A stretch of DNA of 64,000 bases from assembly GCA_964413275.1 (NCBI GenBank), contig CAYPSO010000001.1, forward strand, positions 1 through 64,000, in the 5' to 3' direction. The stretch comes from JAABRE01 sp964413275. GTDB lineage: Bacteria; Cyanobacteriota; Cyanobacteriia; Cyanobacteriales; JAABRE01. A program made the position numbers and the translations under genes. This document shows, in pieces, positions 1 through 7,721 of this stretch (its first letter is position 1; each line of letters opens with the position of its first letter). The notes beneath the pieces were generated by a model. The model searched no databases. It worked only from the letters and a program-made list of their open reading frames with translations, and was not told the origin of the DNA.

Positions 1-79
1 GACTATACTTTCCGACTTCTGAGTAGGTTTGAGTAACTTTAGTTGAGCGGTTAGGAAGAATAATTGATAAAAGCTTACA

Positions 80-838
80 TTATTGCTGACCAAGGAAATA
101 GTATAAATCCACCACATTACCGATTACTGCGATGGCAGGTGCTTCAAATTTGGTTTCTTCTATTTGTTGAACAATGGTTTCTAAAGTTCCCACTAATTCT
201 TCTTGTCGAGGAGTTGTTCCCCAACGAACTAAGGCAACGGGAGTATTTATACTTAATCCAGCTTTAAGTAGTTCTCGAACAATATTTTCTAAGTTATGAA
301 CACCCATATATATAACTATAGTCTCTGAACCATGAGCGATCGCTTGCCAATTAACTTCTGCCCTATATTTTCCCACTGATTCATGGCCAGTAACAAAGGT
401 AACCGATGAACTATAATTACGGTGAGTGAGGGGAATCCCCGCATAGGCTGGTGCAGCAATGCCAGAAGTTATACCCGGAATCACTTCCACTGGTACTTTA
501 GCTTCAATTAAATCTGACATTTCTTCGCCACCACGACCAAAAATAAAGGGATCGCCTGCTTTAAGCCGGACTACAATAGCATTATCCTGAGCTTTTTTGA
601 TTAATAATTGGGTGGTTTCTGATTGTAATTTAGAATGTCGCCCCCGACGTTTACCTGCGTCTATTTTTTCGGCATTAGGGTTAATCATAATCAGGATTTC
701 TGGGGAGACTAAAGCATCGTAAATTACTACATCAGCGTGTTCTAATAATACTTTTCCTTTCAGAGTCATTAATCCGGGATCGCCGGGGCCTGCACCAAGG
801 AGATATACTTTACCTATGGGCTTAATATTAGTTTCCAT
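80..838 (-). CDS. cobA: Uroporphyrinogen-III C-methyltransferase
   Basis: SAM-dependent methylation of uroporphyrinogen III at C2 and C7 to precorrin-2, the branch point to siroheme and cobalamin, in the cytoplasm. The 252-aa length fits a single-domain SUMT with no fused HemD or CysG part. Visible are the N-terminal glycine-rich GAGPGDPGLMT (about residues 15-25) and the signature RLKAGDPFIFGRGGEE (about 92-107), both typical of tetrapyrrole methylases, plus VIPGITSG. The gene starts 10 nt after the sirohydrochlorin chelatase gene on the same strand, so the two probably form a siroheme operon. Family assignment is secure; the exact start is the first ATG and is not contradicted by anything seen. 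Confidence 0.95.
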   Translation of the reverse strand: METNIKPIGKVYLLGAGPGDPGLMTLKGKVLLEHADVVIYDALVSPEILIMINPNAEKIDAGKRRGRHSKLQSETTQLLIKKAQDNAIVVRLKAGDPFIFGRGGEEMSDLIEAKVPVEVIPGITSGIAAPAYAGIPLTHRNYSSSVTFVTGHESVGKYRAEVNWQAIAHGSETIVIYMGVHNLENIVRELLKAGLSINTPVALVRWGTTPRQEELVGTLETIVQQIEETKFEAPAIAVIGNVVDLYYFLGQQ

Positions 839-848
839 ATTTATTTAC

Positions 849-1616
849 TTACAATGATTCAACGATTAAATTAGCCAATTGGGAATTTTTTTCGAGGGGA
901 TTACCTAAAATTATTTTAATTTGGGGGTATTCTAGTTGTAAACCTTTTACCTGTTGAGCGATCGCTTCTGTAATTCCTCCTGTAAACAGAAAATAGGGAA
1001 CTATACCAATTTCTCTAATTTTCCTATTTTTTAAGTTATTTATCTGCTGATTTAAACTCGGAAATACAGACCAATAAGCGGGAGATGCTTGTAAAAATTT
1101 AGCCATATTTTCAATGGGTTGATTTCCGCCTTGACGACGACTACCATGAGCTAAGAGAATTTTTCCCTCAGTATTTAATCTATTAAATTCTTGTTGTAAA
1201 AGTTTTTTAATTTGAACATTTGAACCTAAATAAGGCTGCAAACAAATATCTATTTTTCTCTGCAATTGTTGCTGTGCTATGGATACTTCTGAAGGTATAT
1301 CCTCTTCCACGTGAACGCCGGGGGACAAAAACAAAGGAACTATATTTACTTGGGTAATCCCTGAATTCAAAGCTAAGGTGGAAAATTGGATGATATTTTG
1401 ATGTAAAGGGGTAGAACTTAGCTCTAAACAAGCTGTACCGACTAAAACTGACTTATTTCTTGTTAATAGTGCTGTTCTACCATAAGTATATTGTCTATCT
1501 TCAGATTTTTGGCTCAGTTTTTGACGAACTATTTCAGCCAAATTGGACATCGCTATTTGCGGACGGGGATCGCGACTTCCATGAGATAAAAGTAGATATG
1601 ACGGAAAATTTGTCAA
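849..1616 (-). CDS. Sirohydrochlorin chelatase (CbiX/SirB family)
   Basis: Expected to insert Fe2+ (siroheme) or Co2+ into sirohydrochlorin. The 255-aa protein carries two CbiX half-domains, each opening with an HGSR motif: LLSHGSRDPRPQ at about residues 8-19 and LLAHGSRRQGGNQ at about 154-166. The HGSR histidines are the predicted metal ligands. It is the first gene of a probable two-gene unit with cobA, whose product is two steps upstream in the same pathway. Residues 35-60 (around GRTALLTRNKS) look like a short divergent stretch between half-domain elements. Whether it handles iron or cobalt cannot be read from sequence; the cobA-only context and lack of other cobalamin genes favour siroheme. 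Confidence 0.88.
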   Translation of the reverse strand: MTNFPSYLLLSHGSRDPRPQIAMSNLAEIVRQKLSQKSEDRQYTYGRTALLTRNKSVLVGTACLELSSTPLHQNIIQFSTLALNSGITQVNIVPLFLSPGVHVEEDIPSEVSIAQQQLQRKIDICLQPYLGSNVQIKKLLQQEFNRLNTEGKILLAHGSRRQGGNQPIENMAKFLQASPAYWSVFPSLNQQINNLKNRKIREIGIVPYFLFTGGITEAIAQQVKGLQLEYPQIKIILGNPLEKNSQLANLIVESL

Positions 1617-1813
1617 GGTTATTTAACTGAATTTTACAAATATTCACTAATTCTAACTTAAATTATGCTTTATCAATGGCTAATGTTCTGTATCAAAAAT
1701 AGCCATCGGCTTTTAGCAATTAGGAATTAGTTTTAATTATTTCGATCGCAAATAAATCCAAAATAACACTTCCCTCGTCTATGGTTCTGAATACTTCAAA
1801 ATTCAGGAATATC

Positions 1814-2596
1814 ATGTACAAGTCTTTGAATAAAATTCTCATCGGCAGTTTAGTTGGATTCAGTTCATTATTGTCTGTAACTTTACCCTCTGAAGCAGCA
1901 AACATTAAAGTAACTGTCACCAATCTTACTGATGGTAGTTTCTTTAGTCCTGTAAGTAGTATTTTTCATGATGGTAGCTTTGACAATTTTGATTTAGGTC
2001 AAGCAGCTTCTCTAGGTATTGAAAATATATCTGAAGATGGAAATCCATCAACGTTAAACTCTATTGCAGCTAATCTTGGTTTTTTATCAGGAACTGTGGG
2101 AGCAGCACCTATTACTCCGGGTACAACTGTTTCAGAGATTTTTAAAGTTAATCCTGCTCAAGGGCGTTACTTTAATTTTGCCTCCATGTTTGTTCCTAGT
2201 AATGACGCATTTATCGGTAATGATGATGCCACAGAGTATGAAATTTTTGATGCTAATGGGAATTTTATTTCTCAAGTAATTAATGTTCTTCCCTCAGAAA
2301 TTTGGGATGCGGGAACAGAAGTTAATGATGAAATTAGCCCTAATGCAGCTATTCCGGGTCAACCATTTACTAACGGTGCAGGAATTGCTGAAAATGGAGT
2401 TGTTACAGTTCATCCTGGATATATTTCTGGTGGTACTTTGGAAATTTTAGGGTTTACCAGTCCGACAAGTTTCGATCCTAATTCTCCTGTATTTAGAATT
2501 GAGGTTGTCTCTACTCCTGAACCCACTGCTATACTTGGACTATTTACCTTTGGTGGTCTATTTTTAGTTGGTAAAAAAAGAAGTTTGAATAAATAA
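1814..2596 (+). CDS. Secreted spondin-like PEP-CTERM protein
   Basis: Exported protein of unknown role. I choose the internal ATG at 1814 (MYKSLNKILIGSLVG) because a signal peptide begins there and cleavage after SEAA is plausible; an ATG 33 nt upstream would add a non-signal N-terminus. The body (VTVTNLTDG at mature start, SIFHDGSFDNFDLGQAAS, NFASMFVPSNDAFIGNDD) matches the spondin-domain pattern seen in bacterial secreted proteins. The C-terminus has the PEP-CTERM layout: TPEPTA, a hydrophobic helix, then KKRS. PEP-CTERM proteins are sorted by exosortase, which is not in this window. The gene is monocistronic, closed by a hairpin at 2612-2638. Confidence 0.8.
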   Translation: MYKSLNKILIGSLVGFSSLLSVTLPSEAANIKVTVTNLTDGSFFSPVSSIFHDGSFDNFDLGQAASLGIENISEDGNPSTLNSIAANLGFLSGTVGAAPITPGTTVSEIFKVNPAQGRYFNFASMFVPSNDAFIGNDDATEYEIFDANGNFISQVINVLPSEIWDAGTEVNDEISPNAAIPGQPFTNGAGIAENGVVTVHPGYISGGTLEILGFTSPTSFDPNSPVFRIEVVSTPEPTAILGLFTFGGLFLVGKKRSLNK

Positions 2597-2611
2597 CAAT
2601 TAACAGTTAAA

Positions 2612-2638
2612 AGGCTAAAAGCTAATAGCTTTTAGCCT
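2612..2638 (+). terminator. Hairpin between convergent genes
   Basis: A 12-bp perfect stem (AGGCTAAAAGCT / AGCTTTTAGCCT) with a 3-nt loop sits 16 nt past the PEP-CTERM gene and 7 nt past the end of the convergent gene at 2645. It can terminate either strand. The arm sequence resembles the GCTAAAAGCTAATAGC-type spacer repeats found elsewhere in the window, so it may also be a dispersed repeat. Confidence 0.6.
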
Positions 2639-2644
2639 AAAACC

Positions 2645-3235
2645 TTACTCTGCTGCTGCTCCTAAAAATATTTCAACTACACAATTATTTTCAAATGAGA
2701 AGATTAAACCTCCATAAACCGATCCTGCTACAAAAATTTTATTTGTAAAGTAAGAGCCTTGTTCTTCCACATCTTGATAGGCTTCTTGGACAGTCTCGTA
2801 TGAGTCTCCAATCCCAATGCCACGTTGAGTTTTAAGGGTTGACGGTGACGTTAACTTAATTGAGCCAATTTTTTGTTGATCTTTTGTAGTTTCCGAAACC
2901 ATATCTAAGGTAATTCCTTGTTCGGGATAATACCAAGATTGATGATAAAGTCCGTCTGCTCCCCAAAGAATCTTATCTCCTTGAGTTTTTGGACTTCCTA
3001 AAATTCCTAATACTTCTGCTTCTGTCAAATCGATTTTTAATCCTTCAAACCCTTCTGTTTCCATCAAGGTAAAAGGGGATTCAACAGTAGGTGAGTGTTG
3101 CATCAAATCAATTGATTGTGTAGGATATGGATTTGCTTGTGCCTCTACTTTCTGATTAAAAAATGGACTTTGAACCCAGCCAGTTAGAATTATGACTGAA
3201 GTTAATGCTAAAAATCTGTCTAATCTAATAATCAC
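2645..3235 (-). CDS. Secreted hypothetical protein with SmpA/OmlA-like repeats
   Basis: 196 aa of unknown function. The N-terminus (RLDRFLALTSVIILTGW) is a hydrophobic signal peptide or anchor, followed by a Gln/Pro-rich linker. Two segments, DLTEAEVLGILGSPKTQGDK (about residues 70-90) and RGIGIGDSYETVQEAYQD (about 140-157), have the loop-helix look of SmpA/OmlA (BamE-like) domains, in which a 'GxPxxxG' turn follows a helix; this is only a resemblance. The last residues include one Cys (NNCVVEIF). It lies 23 nt upstream of the outer-membrane-like gene on the same strand, so the two may be co-transcribed envelope proteins. Confidence 0.65.
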   Translation of the reverse strand: MIIRLDRFLALTSVIILTGWVQSPFFNQKVEAQANPYPTQSIDLMQHSPTVESPFTLMETEGFEGLKIDLTEAEVLGILGSPKTQGDKILWGADGLYHQSWYYPEQGITLDMVSETTKDQQKIGSIKLTSPSTLKTQRGIGIGDSYETVQEAYQDVEEQGSYFTNKIFVAGSVYGGLIFSFENNCVVEIFLGAAAE

Positions 3236-3258
3236 GGGAAGAAAATAAAAATATTTCT

Positions 3259-3771
3259 TTAAAACCTCAAACCCAAACCACCTTGAACCGAAATTGCTGT
3301 ACCTCCACCCTGACGATAGGCATCAAAAGCAATAATGGCATTAGTAAACAAGACTAAATTGGTATTGGGTAACATAAAATCTAATCCCGGTTGAACAGCT
3401 AAACTTGTTTGATCTCCCACCGGAGAAGGACGATCTTTCCCCGCAAAAGATGCACCAACGCCTACATATGCGTCAGCCTGCCAACTTAAAGGAAAATCAT
3501 AAGAGATTGTCGGAATAACTGCTACACCTTCACCAATCAAGGCTTGAGCTCGAAAAGATATAGGTACTTCTAACAATTTGTAGCGTACAGCAACTAAACC
3601 GGCAAACTCATTACCCCTATCGCGATCATCTGAAGTTAAACCAGAACCCACACCAACACCAATATAACTCCCGTAGGCCGCTTGTGCGGATACATTAGTA
3701 GCAGTGCTGTTTAAGATGGCAGCCGTCAAAATAGGGGCAATGATAGTTAATGAAAATTTTAAATTAAACAT
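3259..3771 (-). CDS. Outer-membrane beta-barrel-like protein
   Basis: About 170 aa when started at the ATG at 3771, where a signal peptide begins (MFNLKFSLTIIAPILTAAIL, cleavage after VSAQA). The open frame extends further upstream to 3861, but that would overlap the end of the pentapeptide gene and bury the signal peptide. The mature part alternates polar and hydrophobic residues with many glycines (YIGVGVGSG, VAVRYKLLEVPISFRAQ, YVGVGASF) and ends in GGLGLRF, the terminal aromatic typical of barrel proteins recognised by BamA. Function unknown; a small porin-like or surface barrel is the likely class. Contains no cysteine in the mature region. Confidence 0.68.
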   Translation of the reverse strand: MFNLKFSLTIIAPILTAAILNSTATNVSAQAAYGSYIGVGVGSGLTSDDRDRGNEFAGLVAVRYKLLEVPISFRAQALIGEGVAVIPTISYDFPLSWQADAYVGVGASFAGKDRPSPVGDQTSLAVQPGLDFMLPNTNLVLFTNAIIAFDAYRQGGGTAISVQGGLGLRF

Positions 3772-3811
3772 ACTTTCACACCAAATATTAAATCTTAATC
3801 TTAATTGTACT

Positions 3812-4804
3812 TCACGAGTTAAATTTGCCGTCAGGCATAATTGCCCCTGATAAATCTGCACCAGCTAAATTTGCGCTACTAATTTCGGCACTGGTTAGGT
3901 TAGCATTTTTGAGGATAGCATTCATTAAGTTAGCTCTTGCAAAATAAGCATCAATTAACAAAGCATCATTCAAATCTGCTCCTTTCAAGTTAGCACGACT
4001 CATATCTGCTCGATTTAGACGACAACCTGTTAAATTTGCACCACTCAAATCTGCTTTACTAAACTTGCTATCAGGCATTACTGCCCCTTTAAAATTAACT
4101 CCTGATAATTTTGCTTCATTAAATTGAGCTCGATCTAATTTGGCATTACTCAAATCAGCACCAACTAAGTTTGCTCCGATAAAATTAGCGTCAACTAAAA
4201 AAGCTCCTTGTAAGTTGACATTCCTTAAATCAGAGCCTCGTAAATCAGCACCTTTAAGGCTAACTTCTTTGAGGTTAGCACCAGCTAAATTTACCCTAGA
4301 TAGATTAGCACCAGCTAAATTAGCACCTCTTAAATCAGTTTTCGCTAAAATAGCCCCTTGCAAATTTGCTGAATAGGTTTTTCTTTCTTCTCTGAAATTA
4401 GCACCCCATAAACTAGCCCCAGTCAGATTAGCACCACTTAAGTCTGCTCCCCTTAAATCGGCTGATGTGAGATTAGCATCTATCAAATTGGCTAAAGTTA
4501 TGTTAGCACCTCTTAAATCCGTTCCTTGTAAAATAGAGCCATGTAAATCGGCATTGTGTAAATTGGCTTCTTGTAAATCAGATTGATTGAGATTAGCTCC
4601 GCCTAATTTAGCTGCTACCATATTAGCTTTTTTAAATTGAGCACGATTGAGATAAGCAAACATGAAATTAACGCTACGTAAATCAGCTTCATTTAAAGAT
4701 ATGCCAATTAAATCTGCACCGGTAAGATTGATACCTGTTAAACTAATGCGATCGAATCGAGTTTCACCTGATTCATATTTTTCTAGTAATTCTTTAGCTT
4801 TCAT
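3812..4804 (-). CDS. Pentapeptide-repeat protein
   Basis: 330 aa made almost wholly of A(D/N)LXX pentapeptides, beginning at about residue 25 (GINLTGADLIGISLNEADL) and running to the C-terminus (ANLAGADLSGAIMPDGKF). Such repeats fold into a right-handed quadrilateral beta-helix. A break at about residues 141-147 (REERKTYS) splits the helix into two blocks. The first 20 residues (KAKELLEKYESGETRFDRI) match the short capping helix common in cyanobacterial members. It is cotranscribed 18 nt downstream of the three-repeat helical gene at 4823, suggesting a paired function. No signal peptide, so cytoplasmic or thylakoid-associated. Biochemical role unknown. Confidence 0.9.
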   Translation of the reverse strand: MKAKELLEKYESGETRFDRISLTGINLTGADLIGISLNEADLRSVNFMFAYLNRAQFKKANMVAAKLGGANLNQSDLQEANLHNADLHGSILQGTDLRGANITLANLIDANLTSADLRGADLSGANLTGASLWGANFREERKTYSANLQGAILAKTDLRGANLAGANLSRVNLAGANLKEVSLKGADLRGSDLRNVNLQGAFLVDANFIGANLVGADLSNAKLDRAQFNEAKLSGVNFKGAVMPDSKFSKADLSGANLTGCRLNRADMSRANLKGADLNDALLIDAYFARANLMNAILKNANLTSAEISSANLAGADLSGAIMPDGKFNS

Positions 4805-4822
4805 GTTTATTTAATCCTAATT

Positions 4823-5983
4823 TTAAAAAGATTGAAGTGCTTCAATAATCGCATTTACTGATTGTATATATTCATCATTATCTTTCATGAGATTAGCTAT
4901 TTTAGATAATTTTTCTTCTAAAACTTTTAGATCTCTAAATTCAGTATAAGCTTTATACATTAAATCATCTAATATACAGGTATTTAATAATGCCCAATCG
5001 TTACTGCTATTGTTAAAGGTATGATGGAGTAAAGAAAACAATAAAATTTTTGCTCGTAGGGGATTACCATATTTCATTAATTCTTGTCGTACAGTGAAAA
5101 CATCATAATTAGCATCTTCTTTAACTGCTTGAATAATTTGTTGTTGTATCTCTTCTGGGTTTTCTACAATATAAGTTTTAGAAAATGATTCTGGTACTAT
5201 TCTTTTAGTTTTCTTTCTAACTGTAGGTGTTCCATAGTCTAGGGTGAAATCGCTATCTATAACTGTTTCTTGACTAGCTGGTCTTCGTTTTATTTTAGAG
5301 TTTTGGGAATTGGTAATTGTATTAGATTGTGTTGTTTGTGTATTATATAAAACTTCTATTTCATTGATAATAGTTTTGGCAACTAATGAATATACATCTT
5401 TACGATTAAGAGTATTAACTACTTCAAATAGCCCATTTTCTAATTTACTTAAACTATTATATTTGTCTTTTAAATCTTTGATTAATTCATTGAAATCGAA
5501 GGAATTAAGGATTAAAGGATCGTTAACCCATTTTTGTCGGCATACATAGAGAATTATTTTTTTTATTCTCAAAGAATTTCGATCATTTTGTAGTCTTTCA
5601 ACTACTTTACTAAAGGTGTCATTATATTTTGTTTCTTCAGGAATAACAGGAGGAATAATAAATCCTGTGACTTCTTCTGATTGCTCTGATTGTTGATAAA
5701 ATGGTGAAACAATATTAACAATTAAATTAGAAATAGAAGTATATAAATCTTTTCTGTTTAGAAGAGAAACAACTTGAAATATAGAATAACGTAATTGTTG
5801 TCGATTATTATGTAATTCGACAATTTCTTCTAATAAATGTTTGAAAGCAAAAGTGCCTAGGACACTATTATCATTTTCCCAATACTTTTTACAAACACAA
5901 AAAATCAATTTTTTTGCTCTCATTGACTGTTCGTGTTGTTCTAGTTGTTGACTTATTTTATTTAAAAGAACAGCGTCCACCAT
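4823..5983 (-). CDS. Hypothetical protein with three tandem helical repeats
   Basis: 386 aa, not assigned to a family I recognise. The protein contains three copies of a roughly 95-residue helical unit. Copies 1 and 2 are close: MRAKKLIFCVCKKYWEND...LLNRKDLYTSISNLIVNIV and LRIKKIILYVCRQKWVNDP...TLNRKDVYSLVAKTIINEI; copy 3 near the C-terminus is diverged (LRAKILLFSLLHHTFNN...YIQSVNAIIEAL). A low-complexity basic linker (about residues 215-265) separates copies 2 and 3. No signal peptide or membrane segment. It is first in a probable operon with the pentapeptide-repeat gene. The repeat pattern suggests a protein-binding scaffold; that is inference. Confidence 0.75.
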   Translation of the reverse strand: MVDAVLLNKISQQLEQHEQSMRAKKLIFCVCKKYWENDNSVLGTFAFKHLLEEIVELHNNRQQLRYSIFQVVSLLNRKDLYTSISNLIVNIVSPFYQQSEQSEEVTGFIIPPVIPEETKYNDTFSKVVERLQNDRNSLRIKKIILYVCRQKWVNDPLILNSFDFNELIKDLKDKYNSLSKLENGLFEVVNTLNRKDVYSLVAKTIINEIEVLYNTQTTQSNTITNSQNSKIKRRPASQETVIDSDFTLDYGTPTVRKKTKRIVPESFSKTYIVENPEEIQQQIIQAVKEDANYDVFTVRQELMKYGNPLRAKILLFSLLHHTFNNSSNDWALLNTCILDDLMYKAYTEFRDLKVLEEKLSKIANLMKDNDEYIQSVNAIIEALQSF

Positions 5984-6040
5984 ATCCTTATCTTTAAACT
6001 CATTAATAATTAATAGTTATAAATAAAAAAATAAACTTGT

Positions 6041-6511
6041 TTATTTACTATTGATTCTCCCTAATTCATAAACACCACATCCTATACATGATAAAATACC
6101 CAAACTTAAAGGCCAACTACCACCTAAACTAATATAAATTGCCCAGTTAAAAATAAATCCTATTATCAAAAAAGGAATGATGCTAAAAACAGAAGCATAA
6201 AAAGCATTTTGAGCTTCTCTAGCTCGACGAGTCTGTTCAAACTCTTCTTCTGAAAGATACATAAAACGTTCGGCGAAATTAAACCATCTTTCTAGTTGCT
6301 CTGTTATCCAAATTTTGGTATTTGATAAAGCAAGATATAAGGCTAGTGACCAAAGACAACCACTAGCAATTAAAACTGTATCTATTTCTAACCTAAAGGG
6401 CAATATATCGCTATAAATCATATTTTTAAAAAAATCAACTTTTAAGATAAAAAAAATTATCCTAAAATGATTAAATTTTGATATTATGCTACTTAATTTT
6501 TTCTTAAGCAA
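6041..6511 (-). CDS. Small membrane protein, hypothetical
   Basis: 156 aa from the first ATG; the in-frame ATG at 6421 (MIYSDILPFRLEID) would give 126 aa and removes a basic, Phe-rich stretch of uncertain reality, so I consider 6421 equally likely. Three hydrophobic segments are visible: around IASGCLWSLALYLAL, SVFSIIPFLIIGFIFNWAIYI, and LGILSCIGCGVYEL. The loop between the first and second contains a charged helix (SEEEFEQTRRAREAQNAF). No family recognised. It lies just upstream of the repeat-protein/pentapeptide operon on the same strand (57 nt), so it may belong to that transcription unit. Confidence 0.55.
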   Translation of the reverse strand: MLKKKLSSIISKFNHFRIIFFILKVDFFKNMIYSDILPFRLEIDTVLIASGCLWSLALYLALSNTKIWITEQLERWFNFAERFMYLSEEEFEQTRRAREAQNAFYASVFSIIPFLIIGFIFNWAIYISLGGSWPLSLGILSCIGCGVYELGRINSK

Positions 6512-6541
6512 CTAATACACTCAAGTATAGCAAAGCATTGA

Positions 6542-6919
6542 TTCAAAAGTATCTTATTAATTAATAATTATCAACGCTCTAAACCTGATAATGTCTTTGC
6601 TTTTTGGCAAGGTCAAGCTTATGTACAAGATTCTGAAAAAATAATTGCCATTAGAGATTTAAAACCTGAAAAAATTCAGATGGTTTCTGGTGTTGTTGCT
6701 GCTTTATGTGATGACGAATTAATTTTAAGAGATGATACCAGTCCTATTCTAGTCAACGTAGATTTAGAAAAAGAAAATATTAACTTATTTCAGGGAGAAA
6801 AAGTAACCATTATAGGAATTTATAATCAAGACGAATTAGACGCTTTACAACTTAAAAGAGCAAATGGAGAAGTATTTACTTTAAGTTCTAGTGTTAAAGA
6901 AGATTTATCTGAATTATAA
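6542..6919 (+). pseudogene. 5'-truncated OB-fold protein
   Basis: The frame is open from a TGA at 6539-6541 to the stop at 6919, but the first ATG is at 6680, in the middle of conserved-looking sequence. Upstream codons read NVFAFWQGQAYVQDSEKIIAI and then KIQMVSGVVAAL, DDELILRDDTSPILVNVD. The latter is the strand pattern of the bacterial OB-fold (YgiW-like) family. Exported members normally begin with a signal peptide, which is missing here. So I read this as a gene that lost its start, or one starting at a non-standard codon. A 79-aa product from 6680 would lack the first strand of the fold. Confidence 0.5.
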
Positions 6920-6930
6920 ACGGTACTTTC

Positions 6931-7021
6931 TTGACATATTTCTGTCACATTTATATAAATTTTAAATAAATATCTTTTGTCATTTTGATGTCATATTTGT
7001 TTGCCATAATAAAAACATAAA
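6931..7021 (+). promoter_or_regulatory. Repeated operator-like motif before peptide 1
   Basis: Two copies of a motif precede the first double-glycine peptide: TTGACATATTTCTGTCAC at 6931 and TGTCATTTTGATGTCATA at 6978, the second followed by TTGCCATAATAAAAACATAAA. The same block recurs before peptide 2 (7415) and before the hlyD remnant (10836). The best copies have a TGACA-N6-TGTCA inverted repeat. This marks a shared regulator or promoter class for the locus; the regulator is not identified. Confidence 0.6.
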
Positions 7022-7055
7022 TCGAAATCAAACTTTCAACAACGGAGAAAGTAAA

Positions 7056-7196
7056 ATGTCAACTTCAAATCTTACTAACAATTCTTTTTTTTTTAATCTA
7101 GATAATCTTTTAGAAAACTTATCTAGTTCTGAGGAAGCTACTTTGGTTGGTGGTCGTCGTGGACGTGGCAGAGATGATGGTCCTAATCATACTTAA
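7056..7196 (+). CDS. Double-glycine leader precursor peptide 1 (Arg-rich)
   Basis: A 46-aa peptide. The leader MSTSNLTNNSFFFNLDNLLE is followed by NLSSSEEATLVGG, an acidic helix ending in the LVGG double-glycine cleavage site used by C39-peptidase ABC exporters. The predicted core is 13 residues, RRGRGRDDGPNHT: basic, hydrophilic, without Cys. Peptide 2 at 7499 has the same leader layout and the same ...PNH ending, which argues strongly that both are real genes. The start has a GGAG Shine-Dalgarno (ACGGAGAAAGTAAA). A truncated C39 protein lies 0.5 kb downstream. Likely a bacteriocin or signalling peptide; activity unknown. Confidence 0.75.
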   Translation: MSTSNLTNNSFFFNLDNLLENLSSSEEATLVGGRRGRGRDDGPNHT

Positions 7197-7224
7197 AAAT
7201 AACATTTAAAATGGTAAAATAAAT

Positions 7225-7286
7225 TAAAGCAGTTAATAGTATTATATATTTATATTTATATTTATATTTATATAATTACTGCTTTA
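7225..7286 (+). repeat. A/T microsatellite inside an inverted repeat
   Basis: Arms TAAAGCAGTTAAT and ATTACTGCTTTA, differing at one position when paired, enclose a run of TATATT units. It lies 29 nt past peptide 1 and may act as its terminator. The whole 7197-7498 spacer otherwise holds a second hairpin (7318) and the operator of peptide 2. Confidence 0.45.
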
Positions 7287-7317
7287 TATCTTTATCTTTT
7301 TATAAATAATTAAAAGA

Positions 7318-7343
7318 AGCAGAGATTAATTTAAAACTCTGCT
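7318..7343 (+). terminator. Hairpin between the two peptide genes
   Basis: Arms AGCAGAG and CTCTGCT pair perfectly around a 12-nt loop and are followed by ATTTTTATTG, a T-rich tail as in intrinsic terminators. This suggests peptide 1 is transcribed separately from peptide 2. Confidence 0.5.
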
Positions 7344-7414
7344 ATTTTTATTGATTATTGCAAATAGATTTGCTTTTATTTATGGTAAATATTAGTAATA
7401 TATAAATCAAAGTA

Positions 7415-7460
7415 TTGACATATTGGTGTCACATTTATTTGTCACAATAAAAACATAAAT
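7415..7460 (+). promoter_or_regulatory. Operator-like motif before peptide 2
   Basis: TTGACATATTGGTGTCACAT followed by TTATTTGTCACAATAAAAAC. This is the second occurrence of the locus motif, with the TGACA-N6-TGTCA inverted repeat intact. The downstream TCAAACTTTCAA is also shared with peptide 1. Confidence 0.6.
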
Positions 7461-7498
7461 TGAAGTCAAACTTTCAATATATATATGGAGAAAGCAAA

Positions 7499-7672
7499 AT
7501 GTCAACTATAAATATTACTGACAATTCATTTTTTGCTAATTTAGAAGGTTTTTTAGAAGACTTATCTAATGATGAGGAGGCTAACTTAGTTGGTGGTCGT
7601 CGTGGGCGTCGCCGTCGTCGCCGTCATGATGTTAATGAAGATAATCACGCTAACGATCCCAATCATCCTTAA
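7499..7672 (+). CDS. Double-glycine leader precursor peptide 2 (Arg-rich)
   Basis: A 57-aa peptide when started at 7499, the ATG after TGGAGAAAGCAAA; the frame is open from 7460, but only this start gives the leader seen in peptide 1. Leader MSTINITDNSFFANLEGFLE, then DLSNDEEANLVGG. The predicted core is RRGRRRRRRHDVNEDNHAND followed by PNHP: a run of nine basic residues then an Asn/Asp/His segment. It has no Cys, Ser or Thr, so lanthionine or azole modification is unlikely. It is transcribed toward the C39 gene 49 nt downstream. Role inferred as an exported bacteriocin-like or signal peptide. Confidence 0.78.
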   Translation: MSTINITDNSFFANLEGFLEDLSNDEEANLVGGRRGRRRRRRHDVNEDNHANDPNHP

Positions 7673-7721
7673 AAATATTTATCTCATATTTGCGGTGATA
7701 AGTAAATATTATTGATGAAAA

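Noticed and set aside
1207..1431. Internal minus-strand frame inside the chelatase gene
   Set aside because: Shadow of the larger chelatase frame, with no start signal of its own.
4140..4376. Plus-strand frame with LAPAKFTLDRLAPAKLAP repeats
   Set aside because: It is the antisense of the pentapeptide repeats and mirrors their periodicity.
7225..7286. TATATT repeats as a possible CRISPR-like array
   Set aside because: Units are 6 bp with no spacers, so this is a microsatellite. No CRISPR array is seen anywhere in the window.
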